Notes under the pieces: generated by a model | What the model was told of the DNA's origin: nothing | The model's input: the letters and a program-made list of their open reading frames with translations, nothing else | The model's database searches: none | Program-made: the position numbers and the translations under genes | Shown here: in pieces, positions 24,478 to 32,211 of the stretch | Position numbering within the stretch: the stretch's first letter is position 1 | How the letters are laid out: each line of letters begins with the position of its first letter | Source: an uncultured Eubacterium sp. | Lineage (GTDB): Bacteria > Bacillota > Clostridia > Lachnospirales > Lachnospiraceae | Length of the DNA stretch: 38,705 nt | Direction of reading: 5' to 3' | Assembly: GCA_900551945.1 (NCBI GenBank) | Contig: URYE01000017.1 | Span: 1-38,705 of the forward strand

Positions 24478-25437
24478 TTACTTCTGAACAAGGTGAATAG
24501 CAAAACCACCAAATTCTCCCTTAAAGTAAATAGCTTTCATTCTTCCTTCTTTGATTACAATAGAATCTTTATCGAATTCAAAGCCTCTGTTTTCAAGGTG
24601 ATATATAGCTCTTTCAATATAGTTAGTAGCTATAGCTATATGACCGTTAGTTCCACGACCCTTTTTCTTCATAAGCTCAAAACCTGTTCCAGAAAAGATT
24701 GAGCTATTACCAACCTTCTTTTCAAAGCTAAACATATTATTTAAAGTATCAGCAAGTTCATCGGCTTCTTCTGCACTTGAAAGATTAACACCTACATGTC
24801 TTACTTCAAAGCCAAGCATAGTATCAACTGCTTCTTTTGTTAATTTCTTAATTCCGTCAAAGTCGCCAGCTTCAACCATGTCCTTCTTAACCATCCAAGA
24901 ACCACCACAACAAACAATCTTGTTAAAGTCAAGATATGACTTAAGATTATCTGCGTTAATTCCACCTGTTGGCATAAAGTGCATCTTATTGTAAGGAGCT
25001 GCCATTGCCTTAATCATCTTAAGACCGCCTGCTGCTTCTGCTGGGAAAAACTTAACTGTATCAAGTCCAAGTTCAATAGCTGTTTCTACATCTGATGGAT
25101 TGCTTGTTCCTGGAACAATTGGATATCCCTTATCTATACAATGCTTAACAACCTTTGGATTAAGTCCTGGACTGACAATAAACTTAGAACCTGCTGCCAT
25201 TGCTCTGTCTGCCTGTTCTGGAGTAAGAACTGTACCAGCACCAACAATAAGTTCTGGATACTTCTCTGCCATAATCTTAATAGACTCTTCTGCTGCTTCA
25301 GTTCTAAATGTAACTTCTGCACATGGAAGTCCTCCTTCAATTAATGCCTTTGCTAAAGGTTCTGCATCCTTAGCATCATCAAGAGCGATAACTGGTACAA
25401 TACCAATCTTACCAAGTTCTTCTACAACTTTATTCAT
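24478..25437 (-). CDS. kdgA: KDPG aldolase fused to a C-terminal VOC-like domain
   Basis: The 319-residue protein cleaves 2-keto-3-deoxy-6-phosphogluconate to pyruvate and glyceraldehyde-3-phosphate. Residues 1-205 are a class I aldolase with catalytic Glu41 (AEVTFRTEAA), GAGTVLTPEQ, VPGTSNPSD and Schiff-base Lys129 (DTVKFFPAEAAGG). About 110 further residues (210-319; VRHVGVNLSSAEEADEL...GGFAIHLVQK) resemble a glyoxalase/VOC fold, absent from the usual 205-215-residue enzyme. The start MNKVVEEL was chosen because GGAG lies 6 nt upstream; an ATG 12 nt earlier overlaps that SD. It has its own strong promoter, so it may be expressed apart from kdgK. It completes the hexuronate route. Confidence 0.92.
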   Translation of the reverse strand: MNKVVEELGKIGIVPVIALDDAKDAEPLAKALIEGGLPCAEVTFRTEAAEESIKIMAEKYPELIVGAGTVLTPEQADRAMAAGSKFIVSPGLNPKVVKHCIDKGYPIVPGTSNPSDVETAIELGLDTVKFFPAEAAGGLKMIKAMAAPYNKMHFMPTGGINADNLKSYLDFNKIVCCGGSWMVKKDMVEAGDFDGIKKLTKEAVDTMLGFEVRHVGVNLSSAEEADELADTLNNMFSFEKKVGNSSIFSGTGFELMKKKGRGTNGHIAIATNYIERAIYHLENRGFEFDKDSIVIKEGRMKAIYFKGEFGGFAIHLVQK

Positions 25438-25518
25438 ATTAATCTCCATTTCTGTGCTTTAGCACTCTATAACAGTTGTTTATCAATTACAACTATTATG
25501 AATTATTTTTCTTACATA

Positions 25519-25547
25519 ATTATATATTTATATACATTTTTTGTCAA
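25519..25547 (-). promoter_or_regulatory. Consensus promoter of kdgA
   Basis: TTGACA (25542-25547), exactly 17 nt, TATAAT (25519-25524): a full consensus housekeeping promoter on the minus strand. The leader to the start codon is about 75 nt and includes GTGC-TAAA-GCAC. Confidence 0.8.
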
Positions 25548-25567
25548 TTAAATATATATTGTTTGCA

Positions 25568-25667
25568 TAAACTATAAGAAACTCTCAAATCATTTTTTAA
25601 GTTAGCTTAACAGTCGTCAAGCCTTGTGCAAGAACAGACTTTGACTCGTTGCTCATGTAAATAAAAC
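25568..25667 (+). repeat. Dispersed two-hairpin intergenic repeat, copy E
   Basis: It starts AAACTATAAGAAACTCTC. A second hairpin follows: GTCAAG, inner CCTTGTGCAAG, then CTTTGAC. It ends TCGTTGCTCATGTAAATAAAA. It lies between the kdgK terminator and the kdgA promoter. On the minus strand its TTTTATTT end supplies the U-tract of that terminator. Confidence 0.6.
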
Positions 25668-25703
25668 AGAGAGATTCCTAACCAAAAGATTAGAAACCTC
25701 TCT
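25668..25703 (-). terminator. Terminator after kdgK
   Basis: AGAGAGATTCCTAA and TTAGAAACCTCTCT pair with one mismatch around an 8-nt loop. GTTTTATTT follows on the minus strand. It separates kdgK from kdgA transcription. Confidence 0.75.
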
Positions 25704-25733
25704 GAAAACTAAGAAGTAATTATATATTAATAA

Positions 25734-26831
25734 TTATCTCTGTACTCTGGCACCAGCGCCACCCATGATTGCTTCAACTTCCTTCTTAGAAGCCATTGTT
25801 GTATCACCAGGAGTAGTCATAGCAAGAGCGCCATGAGCTGCACCATAGTTTACAGCTGTTTCAGCATCACCTGTTGTCATAAGACCATAGATAAGACCTG
25901 AAGCGAATGAATCTCCACCACCAACTCTATCCATGATTTCAAGTCCGTCATACTGCTTAGCCTTGTAGATTTCTCCACCTGCCCAGCAAAGAGCTGACCA
26001 GTCATTAACTGTAGCAGTCTTAACTGTACGAAGTGTTGTAGCAACAGCCTTGAAGTTAGGGTATGTCTTTACAGCTTCGTTAATCATCTTCTTGTAACCA
26101 TCAATGTTAAGTGACTTAAGGTTTTCATCGTTACCTTCAATCTGGAAGCCAAGGCAAGCTGTGAAGTCTTCTTCGTTACCAATCATAACGTCAACATACT
26201 TAGCGATTTCCTTATTAACTTCCTGAGCCTTTTCTAAGCCACCGATAGCTGACCACATAGATGGACGGTAGTTAAGGTCGTAAGATACGATTGTACCATA
26301 CTTCTTAGCTGTCTTAATAGCAGCAAGAACTGTTTCACATGACTGTTCAGATAAGGCAGCATAGATACCGCCTGTATGTAACCAACGTACACCAAGTGTT
26401 CCGAAGATGTATTCAAAATCGAAATCTTCTGGCTTAGCCTGTGAAATAGCTGTGTTAGCTCTGTCTGAACAACCAACAGCTCCACGGATACCAAATCCTC
26501 TTTCTGTGAAGTTGAGACCATTTCTGCAAAGACGACCAATACCATCTGTGTTCTTCCAAGCGATAAGTGATGTATCAACACCACCCTGAAGGATGAAATC
26601 TTCCATAAGCTTACCTACTTCGTTGTCTGCGAAAGCTGTAAGAACAGCAGTCTTAAGACCGAAACATCTACGAAGACCACGAACTACGTTGTATTCTCCG
26701 CCACCTTCCCAAGCTCTGAAGCTTCTAGCTGTACGGATACGTCCTTCACCTGGGTCAAGACGAAGCATAACTTCTCCGAGTGATACTGCATCAAATGCAT
26801 AAGTGCCTTCTGGTTTTAAATTTAAATTCAT
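25734..26831 (-). CDS. kdgK: 2-keto-3-deoxygluconate kinase (PfkB family)
   Basis: The 365-residue ribokinase-fold enzyme phosphorylates KDG to KDPG with ATP. It shows SLGEVMLRLDPGEG at the N-terminus, GGGEYNVVRGLRR for substrate contact, IVSYDLNYRPSMW, and the C-terminal PfkB signature DRVGGGDSFASGLIYGL with catalytic Asp. The ATG at 26831 was chosen over an upstream TTG because GGAGGT lies about 10 nt before it. It follows uxaA by 113 nt. Its codons favour C-ending and AAG forms more than neighbours outside the uronate locus, which suggests high expression. Confidence 0.92.
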   Translation of the reverse strand: MNLNLKPEGTYAFDAVSLGEVMLRLDPGEGRIRTARSFRAWEGGGEYNVVRGLRRCFGLKTAVLTAFADNEVGKLMEDFILQGGVDTSLIAWKNTDGIGRLCRNGLNFTERGFGIRGAVGCSDRANTAISQAKPEDFDFEYIFGTLGVRWLHTGGIYAALSEQSCETVLAAIKTAKKYGTIVSYDLNYRPSMWSAIGGLEKAQEVNKEIAKYVDVMIGNEEDFTACLGFQIEGNDENLKSLNIDGYKKMINEAVKTYPNFKAVATTLRTVKTATVNDWSALCWAGGEIYKAKQYDGLEIMDRVGGGDSFASGLIYGLMTTGDAETAVNYGAAHGALAMTTPGDTTMASKKEVEAIMGGAGARVQR

Positions 26832-26944
26832 TATTAAACATACCTCCAAAGTATTTTTTTATATTTTACCACACATTAACTTAATAATCTATGATTTTTT
26901 TAATTTAATATTACAATTTTTCATAAACATTTATAATTTTAAAA

Positions 26945-28432
26945 TTATAATGTAACGCCCTGCTTAAATATTGCTAAATCATGGAAACCTGCTATTTCAG
27001 CTTTAACCTTCTTACCTGAAGCAACGTCAAGTACAAGCTGGAATAATTCTTCTGCAAGCTGTTCCATTGGAATATCGTCTGTTACAAGTCTGCCTGCATT
27101 AAAGTCAATCCAGTTCTTCTTGTTACCAGCAAGTCTTGAATTAGTAGCAATCTTAACTGTTGGAACTGGTGAAGCAAATGGTGTTCCTCTACCTGTTGTG
27201 AAAAGCACAATCTGAGCTCCTGAAGCTGCACAAGCAGTTGATGCTACAAGGTCATTTCCTGGTGCGCTTAAAAGGTTAAGTCCCTTAGTACTTACTCTTT
27301 CACCATAAGCAAGAACACCCTTAACAAGAGAGCTTCCTGACTTTTGTGTACAACCTAAAGACTTATCTTCAAGTGTTGTGATACCACCATCTTTGTTACC
27401 TGGTGATGGATTTTCGTATATTTCCTGACCATTCTTAATGAAGTATTCCTTGAAATCATTAATAAGGTGAACAGTTTTTTCAAAAAGTTCCTTGTTAGCA
27501 CATCTATCCATAAGAAGTGTTTCTGCACCAAACATTTCTGGAACTTCTGTAAGGATTGTTGTTCCTCCCTTAGATACAAGCATATCTGAGAAAAGACCAA
27601 CTGTTGGATTAGCTGTAATTCCTGATAAACCGTCAGAACCACCACACTTCATACCAATGATAAGTTCCTTAGCACTTACCTTTTCACGTTTAAATGTAGC
27701 AGCATAATCCATAAGTTCCTTCATAAGCTTTTCAGCTTCTTCCTGTTCATTTTCAACGTCCTGAACCTGTAAGAATTTAACTCTATCTGGATTAACTTCT
27801 CCAATATAGTCCTTTAATACTTCAATACGGCTATTTTCACAACCAAGACCAAGTACAAGTACTGCACCTGCATTAGGATGATTGATAAGGTCAGCTAATA
27901 CAGTTCTTGTGTTTTCCTGGTCTTCTGTAGTCTGTGAACATCCGTATGGGTGTGGGAAAGCAACTACTTCATCAATACCTTCTGGCTTATTCATTCTTGC
28001 TGTTGCTTCAATAGCTCTTGCAATTGAATTAACACAACCTACTGTTGGAATAATCCATACTTCATTACGAACACCAACTTTTCCGTTCTCTCTCATGTAT
28101 CCATCAAAGAATGCTTCTTCTGTTGGTTCTACATCTTTATGACCTTCTGGATTATAAGTATACTCAAGTAATTCGCCAAGTGCTGTCTTTAAGTTGTGTG
28201 TGTGTATCCAACCACCAACTTCTACATCTGCCTGAGCATATCCAATTCTAAAGCCATACTTTATAACTGCATCGCCTTTTTTAACTGGCTTAATGGCAAA
28301 CTTGTGACCCTGTGGAATATCTTCAATCATAGTCACATCTGTACCTGCAACATTAACAGTTGTACCCTTTGCGATTGGCTTTAAAGCTACAGCTACGTTA
28401 TCATTTTTATTAATTTTAATAAAATCCTGCAT
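26945..28432 (-). CDS. uxaA: Altronate dehydratase
   Basis: The 495-residue enzyme dehydrates D-altronate to 2-keto-3-deoxygluconate. It has an N-terminal SAF-like domain (1-90, with GGWIHTHNL) and a large UxaA domain with GKVGVRNEVWIIPTVGCVN, FPHPYGCSQTTEDQ, GLGCENSR, MKCGGSDGLSGITANPTVG and TTGRGTPFASPVPTVK. Full length for the family. The ATG has no nearby SD; ATGAAAGGAAAA stands upstream of a 6-bp hairpin (28442-28476). It lies between uxaB and kdgK on the same strand but appears to have its own promoter. Confidence 0.94.
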   Translation of the reverse strand: MQDFIKINKNDNVAVALKPIAKGTTVNVAGTDVTMIEDIPQGHKFAIKPVKKGDAVIKYGFRIGYAQADVEVGGWIHTHNLKTALGELLEYTYNPEGHKDVEPTEEAFFDGYMRENGKVGVRNEVWIIPTVGCVNSIARAIEATARMNKPEGIDEVVAFPHPYGCSQTTEDQENTRTVLADLINHPNAGAVLVLGLGCENSRIEVLKDYIGEVNPDRVKFLQVQDVENEQEEAEKLMKELMDYAATFKREKVSAKELIIGMKCGGSDGLSGITANPTVGLFSDMLVSKGGTTILTEVPEMFGAETLLMDRCANKELFEKTVHLINDFKEYFIKNGQEIYENPSPGNKDGGITTLEDKSLGCTQKSGSSLVKGVLAYGERVSTKGLNLLSAPGNDLVASTACAASGAQIVLFTTGRGTPFASPVPTVKIATNSRLAGNKKNWIDFNAGRLVTDDIPMEQLAEELFQLVLDVASGKKVKAEIAGFHDLAIFKQGVTL

Positions 28433-28441
28433 TATGAGTCT

Positions 28442-28485
28442 GCTACTGTTTTTTATTTAGTAGCTTTTCCTTTCATAAATTTATA
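28442..28485 (-). promoter_or_regulatory. -10 box and SD-plus-hairpin leader of uxaA
   Basis: A TATAAA box (28480-28485) lies 3 nt before ATGAAAGGAAAAGCTA (28461-28476). GCTACT (28459-28464, minus strand) pairs perfectly with AGTAGC (28442-28447), and 9 nt later comes the ATG. This is the simplest clear case of the shared leader. A GTTTGCGAAAC partial palindrome (28498-28508) sits where the -35 would be. Confidence 0.5.
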
Positions 28486-28723
28486 CTTTATTAGGCGTTT
28501 GCGAAACTCCACAAGCTGCATAAACTCTAACTTCTTTGAGCCTCTATTTTGCAATGCTCCTCACTGAAATAAAAACTTTTATATCTATTTTGCCTAAATT
28601 TCAAGGTCTAAAATATCATATTGGGGCTTATTTCTATGCAAAATACATAAATTACGGTCAATTTATTTCGCAATTACCTAATTTATACTTTATAGTTAAT
28701 TTATTACTAATATTACAACAATA
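28486..28723. other. Intergenic stretch between uxaB and uxaA
   Basis: No gene was found. Part of 28520-28570 faintly resembles the tail of the 100-bp repeat (CTTTGAGCC ... GAAATAAAAAC), too weakly to call a copy. Confidence 0.35.
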
Positions 28724-28753
28724 GAGCGGATATAATTAAACATTAATCCGCCC
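28724..28753 (-). terminator. Likely terminator after uxaB
   Basis: GCGGAT (28726-28731) and ATCCGC (28746-28751) pair around a 14-nt AT-rich loop about 70 nt past the stop. Only a weak T-run (TCTATTGTTG) follows on the minus strand, so it may leak. Confidence 0.5.
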
Positions 28754-28818
28754 TATCTTATAGTATGTACTAAACTTATTATTCAATACATATAACTATA
28801 CTAATTGGACATTAATAA

Positions 28819-30318
28819 TTAGTTGTTATTTACTAAATCTGTAACAACAGCTCTCATTCCTCTTTCTCTGATATCAGCAATATATCCTGTAATTACATCT
28901 TCAAGTCCAGCTACCTTTGTAAGGTCTTCTCCACCAAAGAACTTTGTATTGCTTAAGTAAGCATGTGCAAATTCAGCAGGTGACTTAGCTGAGTTATCTC
29001 TGAAGAAGTCAAGTACATCCTTATCATCACAAATGTTGTATTCTTCACCATTTCTATTGCCCTTTAATACGATACCACCGTTAAATTCAGCTTCTGTCTG
29101 TGATGTATAGAAGCTCATTAATGCTGCGATAGAGAATGTTAAATACTTAGGAAGCTTGCCGAACTTATTAACATAACCTAAGAATGAAGGTAAACATCTT
29201 GCTTCCCACTTAGATACTGAGTTAAGTGAAATGCTTAATAATCTATGATCTACGAATGGGTTAAGGAATCTGTCAATAACAGCCTTAGCAAATTCATCAC
29301 AATCTTCTTTAGCAAGTGAAAGTGTAGGAATAACTTCATCATATAATGTTTCTTCCATGTACTTTCTAATTGTAGCATCTTTCATTGAGTTTTCCACATT
29401 GTCGTTACCAGCAAGGAATGAAGCAAGTACGAAAGATGTATGAGAACCGTTAAGAATTCTAACCTTTCTTTCTTTGTATGGATGATGGTCTTTTGTAAAT
29501 ACTACATTTAAACCAGCTTCCTTAAATGGAAGTTCCTTTTCAAGCTGTTCTAATGGAAGGTTTTCATCACTTTCAACAACCCAAAGACCGAATGTTTCAG
29601 CTCTGTCGATTAATTGGTCTTCATATCCCCATTCTTCACAAAGTTTTTGAGCATCATCTCTTGGATAACCTGGAACAATTCTATCAACTAATGTTGGGCA
29701 GAATGAGCAAGCTGTATTAACCCAATCCTTGAAGCCATCTTCTAAGTTCCATAATTCGATAAACTTCATAATGCACTTCTTAAGTTCGATACCATTATCA
29801 GCAATAAGTTCACATGGAAGTAAGATAAGTCCCTTATCAGCTGCTCCATTAAACTTCTTATATCTTTCAAAAAGAAGCTTTGTAAGCTTACCTGGGTATG
29901 TCTTAGGAGGGCAAGCATTGAAGTCATCTGTTTCATCAAATACGATACCTGCTTCTGTAGTATTTGAAACGATAAATCTAAGTGTTTCAGATGTACCATA
30001 TTTCATAAACTTATCATAATCTTCGATAGCTGCAACAGCATCAACTACAGATGTAATCTGACGAGTAATTTCCTTAGGCTGTCCATTTTCAAAACCTCTT
30101 AATTGAAGTGTATACTGACATTCTTGGTCATGAAATCTTTCAAGTGTACCAAATTCGATAGGCTTAACGATAACAACACCACCGTTAAAATCTGTCTTTT
30201 CGTTTGTTACATCAAAAATATAATCAACGAATGCTCTAAGGAAGTTACCTTCACCAAACTGCATAACCTTTACAGGTCTGTCAACTGCATGTGTAATACT
30301 CTTATTTAATCTTTGCAT
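28819..30318 (-). CDS. uxaB: Tagaturonate reductase (altronate oxidoreductase)
   Basis: The 499-residue NAD-dependent enzyme of the mannitol dehydrogenase/UxaB family reduces D-tagaturonate to D-altronate. The nucleotide-binding start is VMQFGEGNFLRAFVDYIFD. Later family marks are FIVSNTTEAGI, LPCELIADNG, VDRIVPGYPRD, and the catalytic-region KVRILNGSHTSFVLASFLAG. Length is normal. It is the first gene of the minus-strand uronate arm and diverges from the LacI regulator. It has no SD near the ATG, a 165-nt folded leader (30328-30482), and a palindromic operator over its -35 region. Confidence 0.94.
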   Translation of the reverse strand: MQRLNKSITHAVDRPVKVMQFGEGNFLRAFVDYIFDVTNEKTDFNGGVVIVKPIEFGTLERFHDQECQYTLQLRGFENGQPKEITRQITSVVDAVAAIEDYDKFMKYGTSETLRFIVSNTTEAGIVFDETDDFNACPPKTYPGKLTKLLFERYKKFNGAADKGLILLPCELIADNGIELKKCIMKFIELWNLEDGFKDWVNTACSFCPTLVDRIVPGYPRDDAQKLCEEWGYEDQLIDRAETFGLWVVESDENLPLEQLEKELPFKEAGLNVVFTKDHHPYKERKVRILNGSHTSFVLASFLAGNDNVENSMKDATIRKYMEETLYDEVIPTLSLAKEDCDEFAKAVIDRFLNPFVDHRLLSISLNSVSKWEARCLPSFLGYVNKFGKLPKYLTFSIAALMSFYTSQTEAEFNGGIVLKGNRNGEEYNICDDKDVLDFFRDNSAKSPAEFAHAYLSNTKFFGGEDLTKVAGLEDVITGYIADIRERGMRAVVTDLVNNN

Positions 30319-30327
30319 TTTAAATCT

Positions 30328-30482
30328 GCTACTATAAACATATACAAAATGTATATGTTAGATGACTTTGATAAATCATAAATTTACGATTATCGTACTG
30401 TTTAAAATTAAAATATGTAAATCAGTACCCACCTGTAAATCATTAATATTACAGGCTCATCTAAAATAGCTTCTCCTTTCAT
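30328..30482 (-). promoter_or_regulatory. Elaborate folded leader of uxaB (SD-plus-hairpin type)
   Basis: It begins ATGAAAGGAGAAGCTA (30467-30482). GCTAT pairs with ATAGTAGC beside the start codon (30328-30335). TTAGATGA (minus strand, 30457-30464) pairs with TCATCTAA (30358-30365). CATATAC/GTATATG forms a third helix (30339-30357). Inside the second helix are CCTGTAA/TTACAGG, GTACTG/CAGTAC and ACGAT/ATCGT stems. The same junction as before the biotin carrier gene is thus enlarged by about 90 nt. Confidence 0.5.
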
Positions 30483-30490
30483 AGATTTTA

Positions 30491-30520
30491 ATTATAAATA
30501 AGTGCGTGTAAGCGCTTACA
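30491..30520 (-). promoter_or_regulatory. uxaB -10 box with overlapping operator/cre-like palindrome
   Basis: TATAAT (30491-30496) on the minus strand lies 8 nt before the ATGAAAGG box. The perfect 14-bp palindrome TGTAAGCGCTTACA (30507-30520) covers the -35 position. Such a CG-centred palindrome is typical of LacI-family proteins, and it also fits the cre box of CcpA. The adjacent regulator gene makes local repression the first hypothesis. Confidence 0.65.
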
Positions 30521-30680
30521 TAATATAAAATATACTTAATCCATAAATTAGTCAATCTTTTTTTATTTCTTTTTATAAATTTAATTTATAAACCAAATAC
30601 TCCTGAAATTATGAATTAAATTTTTTCTCACATCACACTTGTTTTTATAATAATACCATTGTATAATAAAATTATCAATA

Positions 30681-30694
30681 TGTAAGTGCTTACA
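30681..30694 (+). promoter_or_regulatory. Second operator palindrome before the LacI regulator
   Basis: TGTAAGTGCTTACA differs by one base from the uxaB operator and lies about 90 bp upstream of the regulator promoter. The pair is 174 bp apart and could allow looping or autoregulation. Confidence 0.6.
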
Positions 30695-30780
30695 TTTGAT
30701 AATTTTTGTAATAATTTATATTATTTACTATATTTACTATTATCAAAACCAATTATGGATATAAGCTTTACTATTATCAG

Positions 30781-30809
30781 TTGATATTGTAAGTAAAATA
30801 ATGTACAAT
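30781..30809 (+). promoter_or_regulatory. Promoter of the LacI regulator / structured leader
   Basis: TTGATA (30781-30786), 17 nt, TACAAT (30804-30809). Transcription should start near 30816, giving a leader of about 375 nt. Confidence 0.65.
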
Positions 30810-30816
30810 AAATTTA

Positions 30817-31178
30817 ACAACTGAATATTTTATTTACAGAATAATCTTTCCATAGATAAAATATTCAAAAGAGAACGTTCGTTTAGAACAGGGAGAATGA
30901 CTATACTTCCTTGTAAGACTACAAAAAACAATCATTAATGTGGTCGCAGGGCTGCTTGATTGTTGAATTTACTGCTCTGATAAAAAGACAGTTATACTAA
31001 GTCTGAATGATATACGATTACTGCAAAATATCAACAGTTAGCACCTCCACAGCTTGATATGGAGAGTAATAAGAATTGTATTATTATAGTAAATAATTAA
31101 CGACTTTTCAGTCTATTTATTGCAGAACTAATGATTAAGCACGCCCATCATTATTCTGAATTTACATAAGGCGTGTGC
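30817..31178 (+). ncRNA. Long structured leader or separate RNA before the LacI regulator
   Basis: Successive hairpins are visible. GAATATTTTAT/ATAAAATATTC is at 30823-30866. ACAGGGAG/CTTCCTTGT is at 30888-30914. AACAATCA/TGATTGTT is at 30927-30964. A two-step stem at 31017-31070 pairs ATTACT with AGTAAT and ATATCAA with TTGATAT; its loop contains CACCTCC, identical to the 16S anti-SD. A final GCACGCC/GGCGTGTGC stem (31139-31178) ends 15 nt before the start codon. No credible small gene and no terminator were seen inside. I could not match it to a known riboswitch by eye. Confidence 0.4.
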
Positions 31179-31193
31179 AGAAATGGGAATTTT

Positions 31194-32198
31194 ATGAACA
31201 TATATGACGTATCAAAAAAAGCAGGCGTTTCAATAGCTACGGTATCAAGAGTTCTTAATGGAAAGGCTAATGTAAGTGAACAGTCAAGAAAAAGAGTTCT
31301 TAAAGCTATGAAAGAATTAGATTATACACCTAATATCTTCGCACGAGGTTTAGGACTTAACACTATGAAAACTATAGGAATAATGTGTAGTGACTCATCA
31401 GACGCATACCTTGCTAATGCTATATATTATATTGAACAAGAGCTTAGGAAAAATGGTTATGACTCACTTTTATGTTGTACAGGTCGTGATATAACTACTA
31501 AAAAAAAGTATCTTGACTTGTTATTAAGCAAGCGAGTTGATGGCATAATATTAGTTGGCTCACAATTTGTTTTTAACGAGCCAGACGACGATTGCAGTTA
31601 TATTATTGAAGCTTCGTCAGAACTTCCTATAATACTTGTCAATGGTTATATTGACAGCCCTAATATATATTGTGTGCTATGTGATGATTATAATGCTGTA
31701 TACAATGTAACCTCCTCTCTTATAGAGAATGGACGAAATCACATTGTATACTTATATACAAGCACATCTTTTAGTGGGCTTAAAAAACTTAATGGATATC
31801 AAGATGCCTTAAAAAATAATAATATAAACCTTAACAGTGAATATGCACATTTATGCAGTAAAAATATTTCAGACGCACTTGATTATCTTAACAATATGTA
31901 TTATAACGGACTTACATTTGACGCTGTAGTAACATCAGACGATTTACTCGCTGTGGGTGCTATAAAGTATTCACATAAGCACAATATAAAAGTTCCCGAA
32001 CAATTAGAAATTATCGGCTATAACAATTCAGTAATATCAAGATGTACTGAACCAGAGCTTACATCTATTGACAGTAATGTTGAATTATTATCAATGCAGG
32101 CTGTCGATACTTTAATGAAGGTTTTATGCGGAAATGATGTTTCCAACAAAAATATCATATCTGCTAAAATAATAAAACGCAATACAACTAAATTTTAG
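31194..32198 (+). CDS. LacI/GalR-family regulator of hexuronate genes (probable)
   Basis: The 334-residue protein has a classic N-terminal helix-turn-helix (MNIYDVSKKAGVSIATVSRV, LNGKANVSE) and hinge (DYTPNIFARGL). A periplasmic-binding-protein-like sensor domain follows (TIGIMCSD, LLSKRVDGIILVGSQ, AVVTSDDLLAVGAIKYS, and a final SIDSNVELLSMQAVD). It probably binds the two TGTAAGYGCTTACA sites upstream and responds to a uronate or pathway intermediate; the ligand is inference. The ATG at 31194 is preferred to an upstream GTG because it aligns with family starts and has GGGA 5 nt upstream. It is co-transcribed with uxaC, 13 nt downstream. Confidence 0.92.
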   Translation: MNIYDVSKKAGVSIATVSRVLNGKANVSEQSRKRVLKAMKELDYTPNIFARGLGLNTMKTIGIMCSDSSDAYLANAIYYIEQELRKNGYDSLLCCTGRDITTKKKYLDLLLSKRVDGIILVGSQFVFNEPDDDCSYIIEASSELPIILVNGYIDSPNIYCVLCDDYNAVYNVTSSLIENGRNHIVYLYTSTSFSGLKKLNGYQDALKNNNINLNSEYAHLCSKNISDALDYLNNMYYNGLTFDAVVTSDDLLAVGAIKYSHKHNIKVPEQLEIIGYNNSVISRCTEPELTSIDSNVELLSMQAVDTLMKVLCGNDVSNKNIISAKIIKRNTTKF

Positions 32199-32211
32199 GA
32201 GGATTAAAAGC

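Noticed and set aside
26931..26950. Perfect 20-bp AT palindrome at the end of uxaA
   Set aside because: Only A/T bases and no loop; too easily produced by chance in this base composition to call a terminator or operator.
28520..28570. Sixth copy of the 100-bp repeat upstream of uxaA
   Set aside because: Only the tail resembles the family, with several gaps; not better than chance by eye.
30888..30990. Small ORFs in the LacI leader (for example from the ATG near 30898 or 30939)
   Set aside because: Start codons lack properly spaced SD sites and the frames cut across paired stems; no family resemblance.
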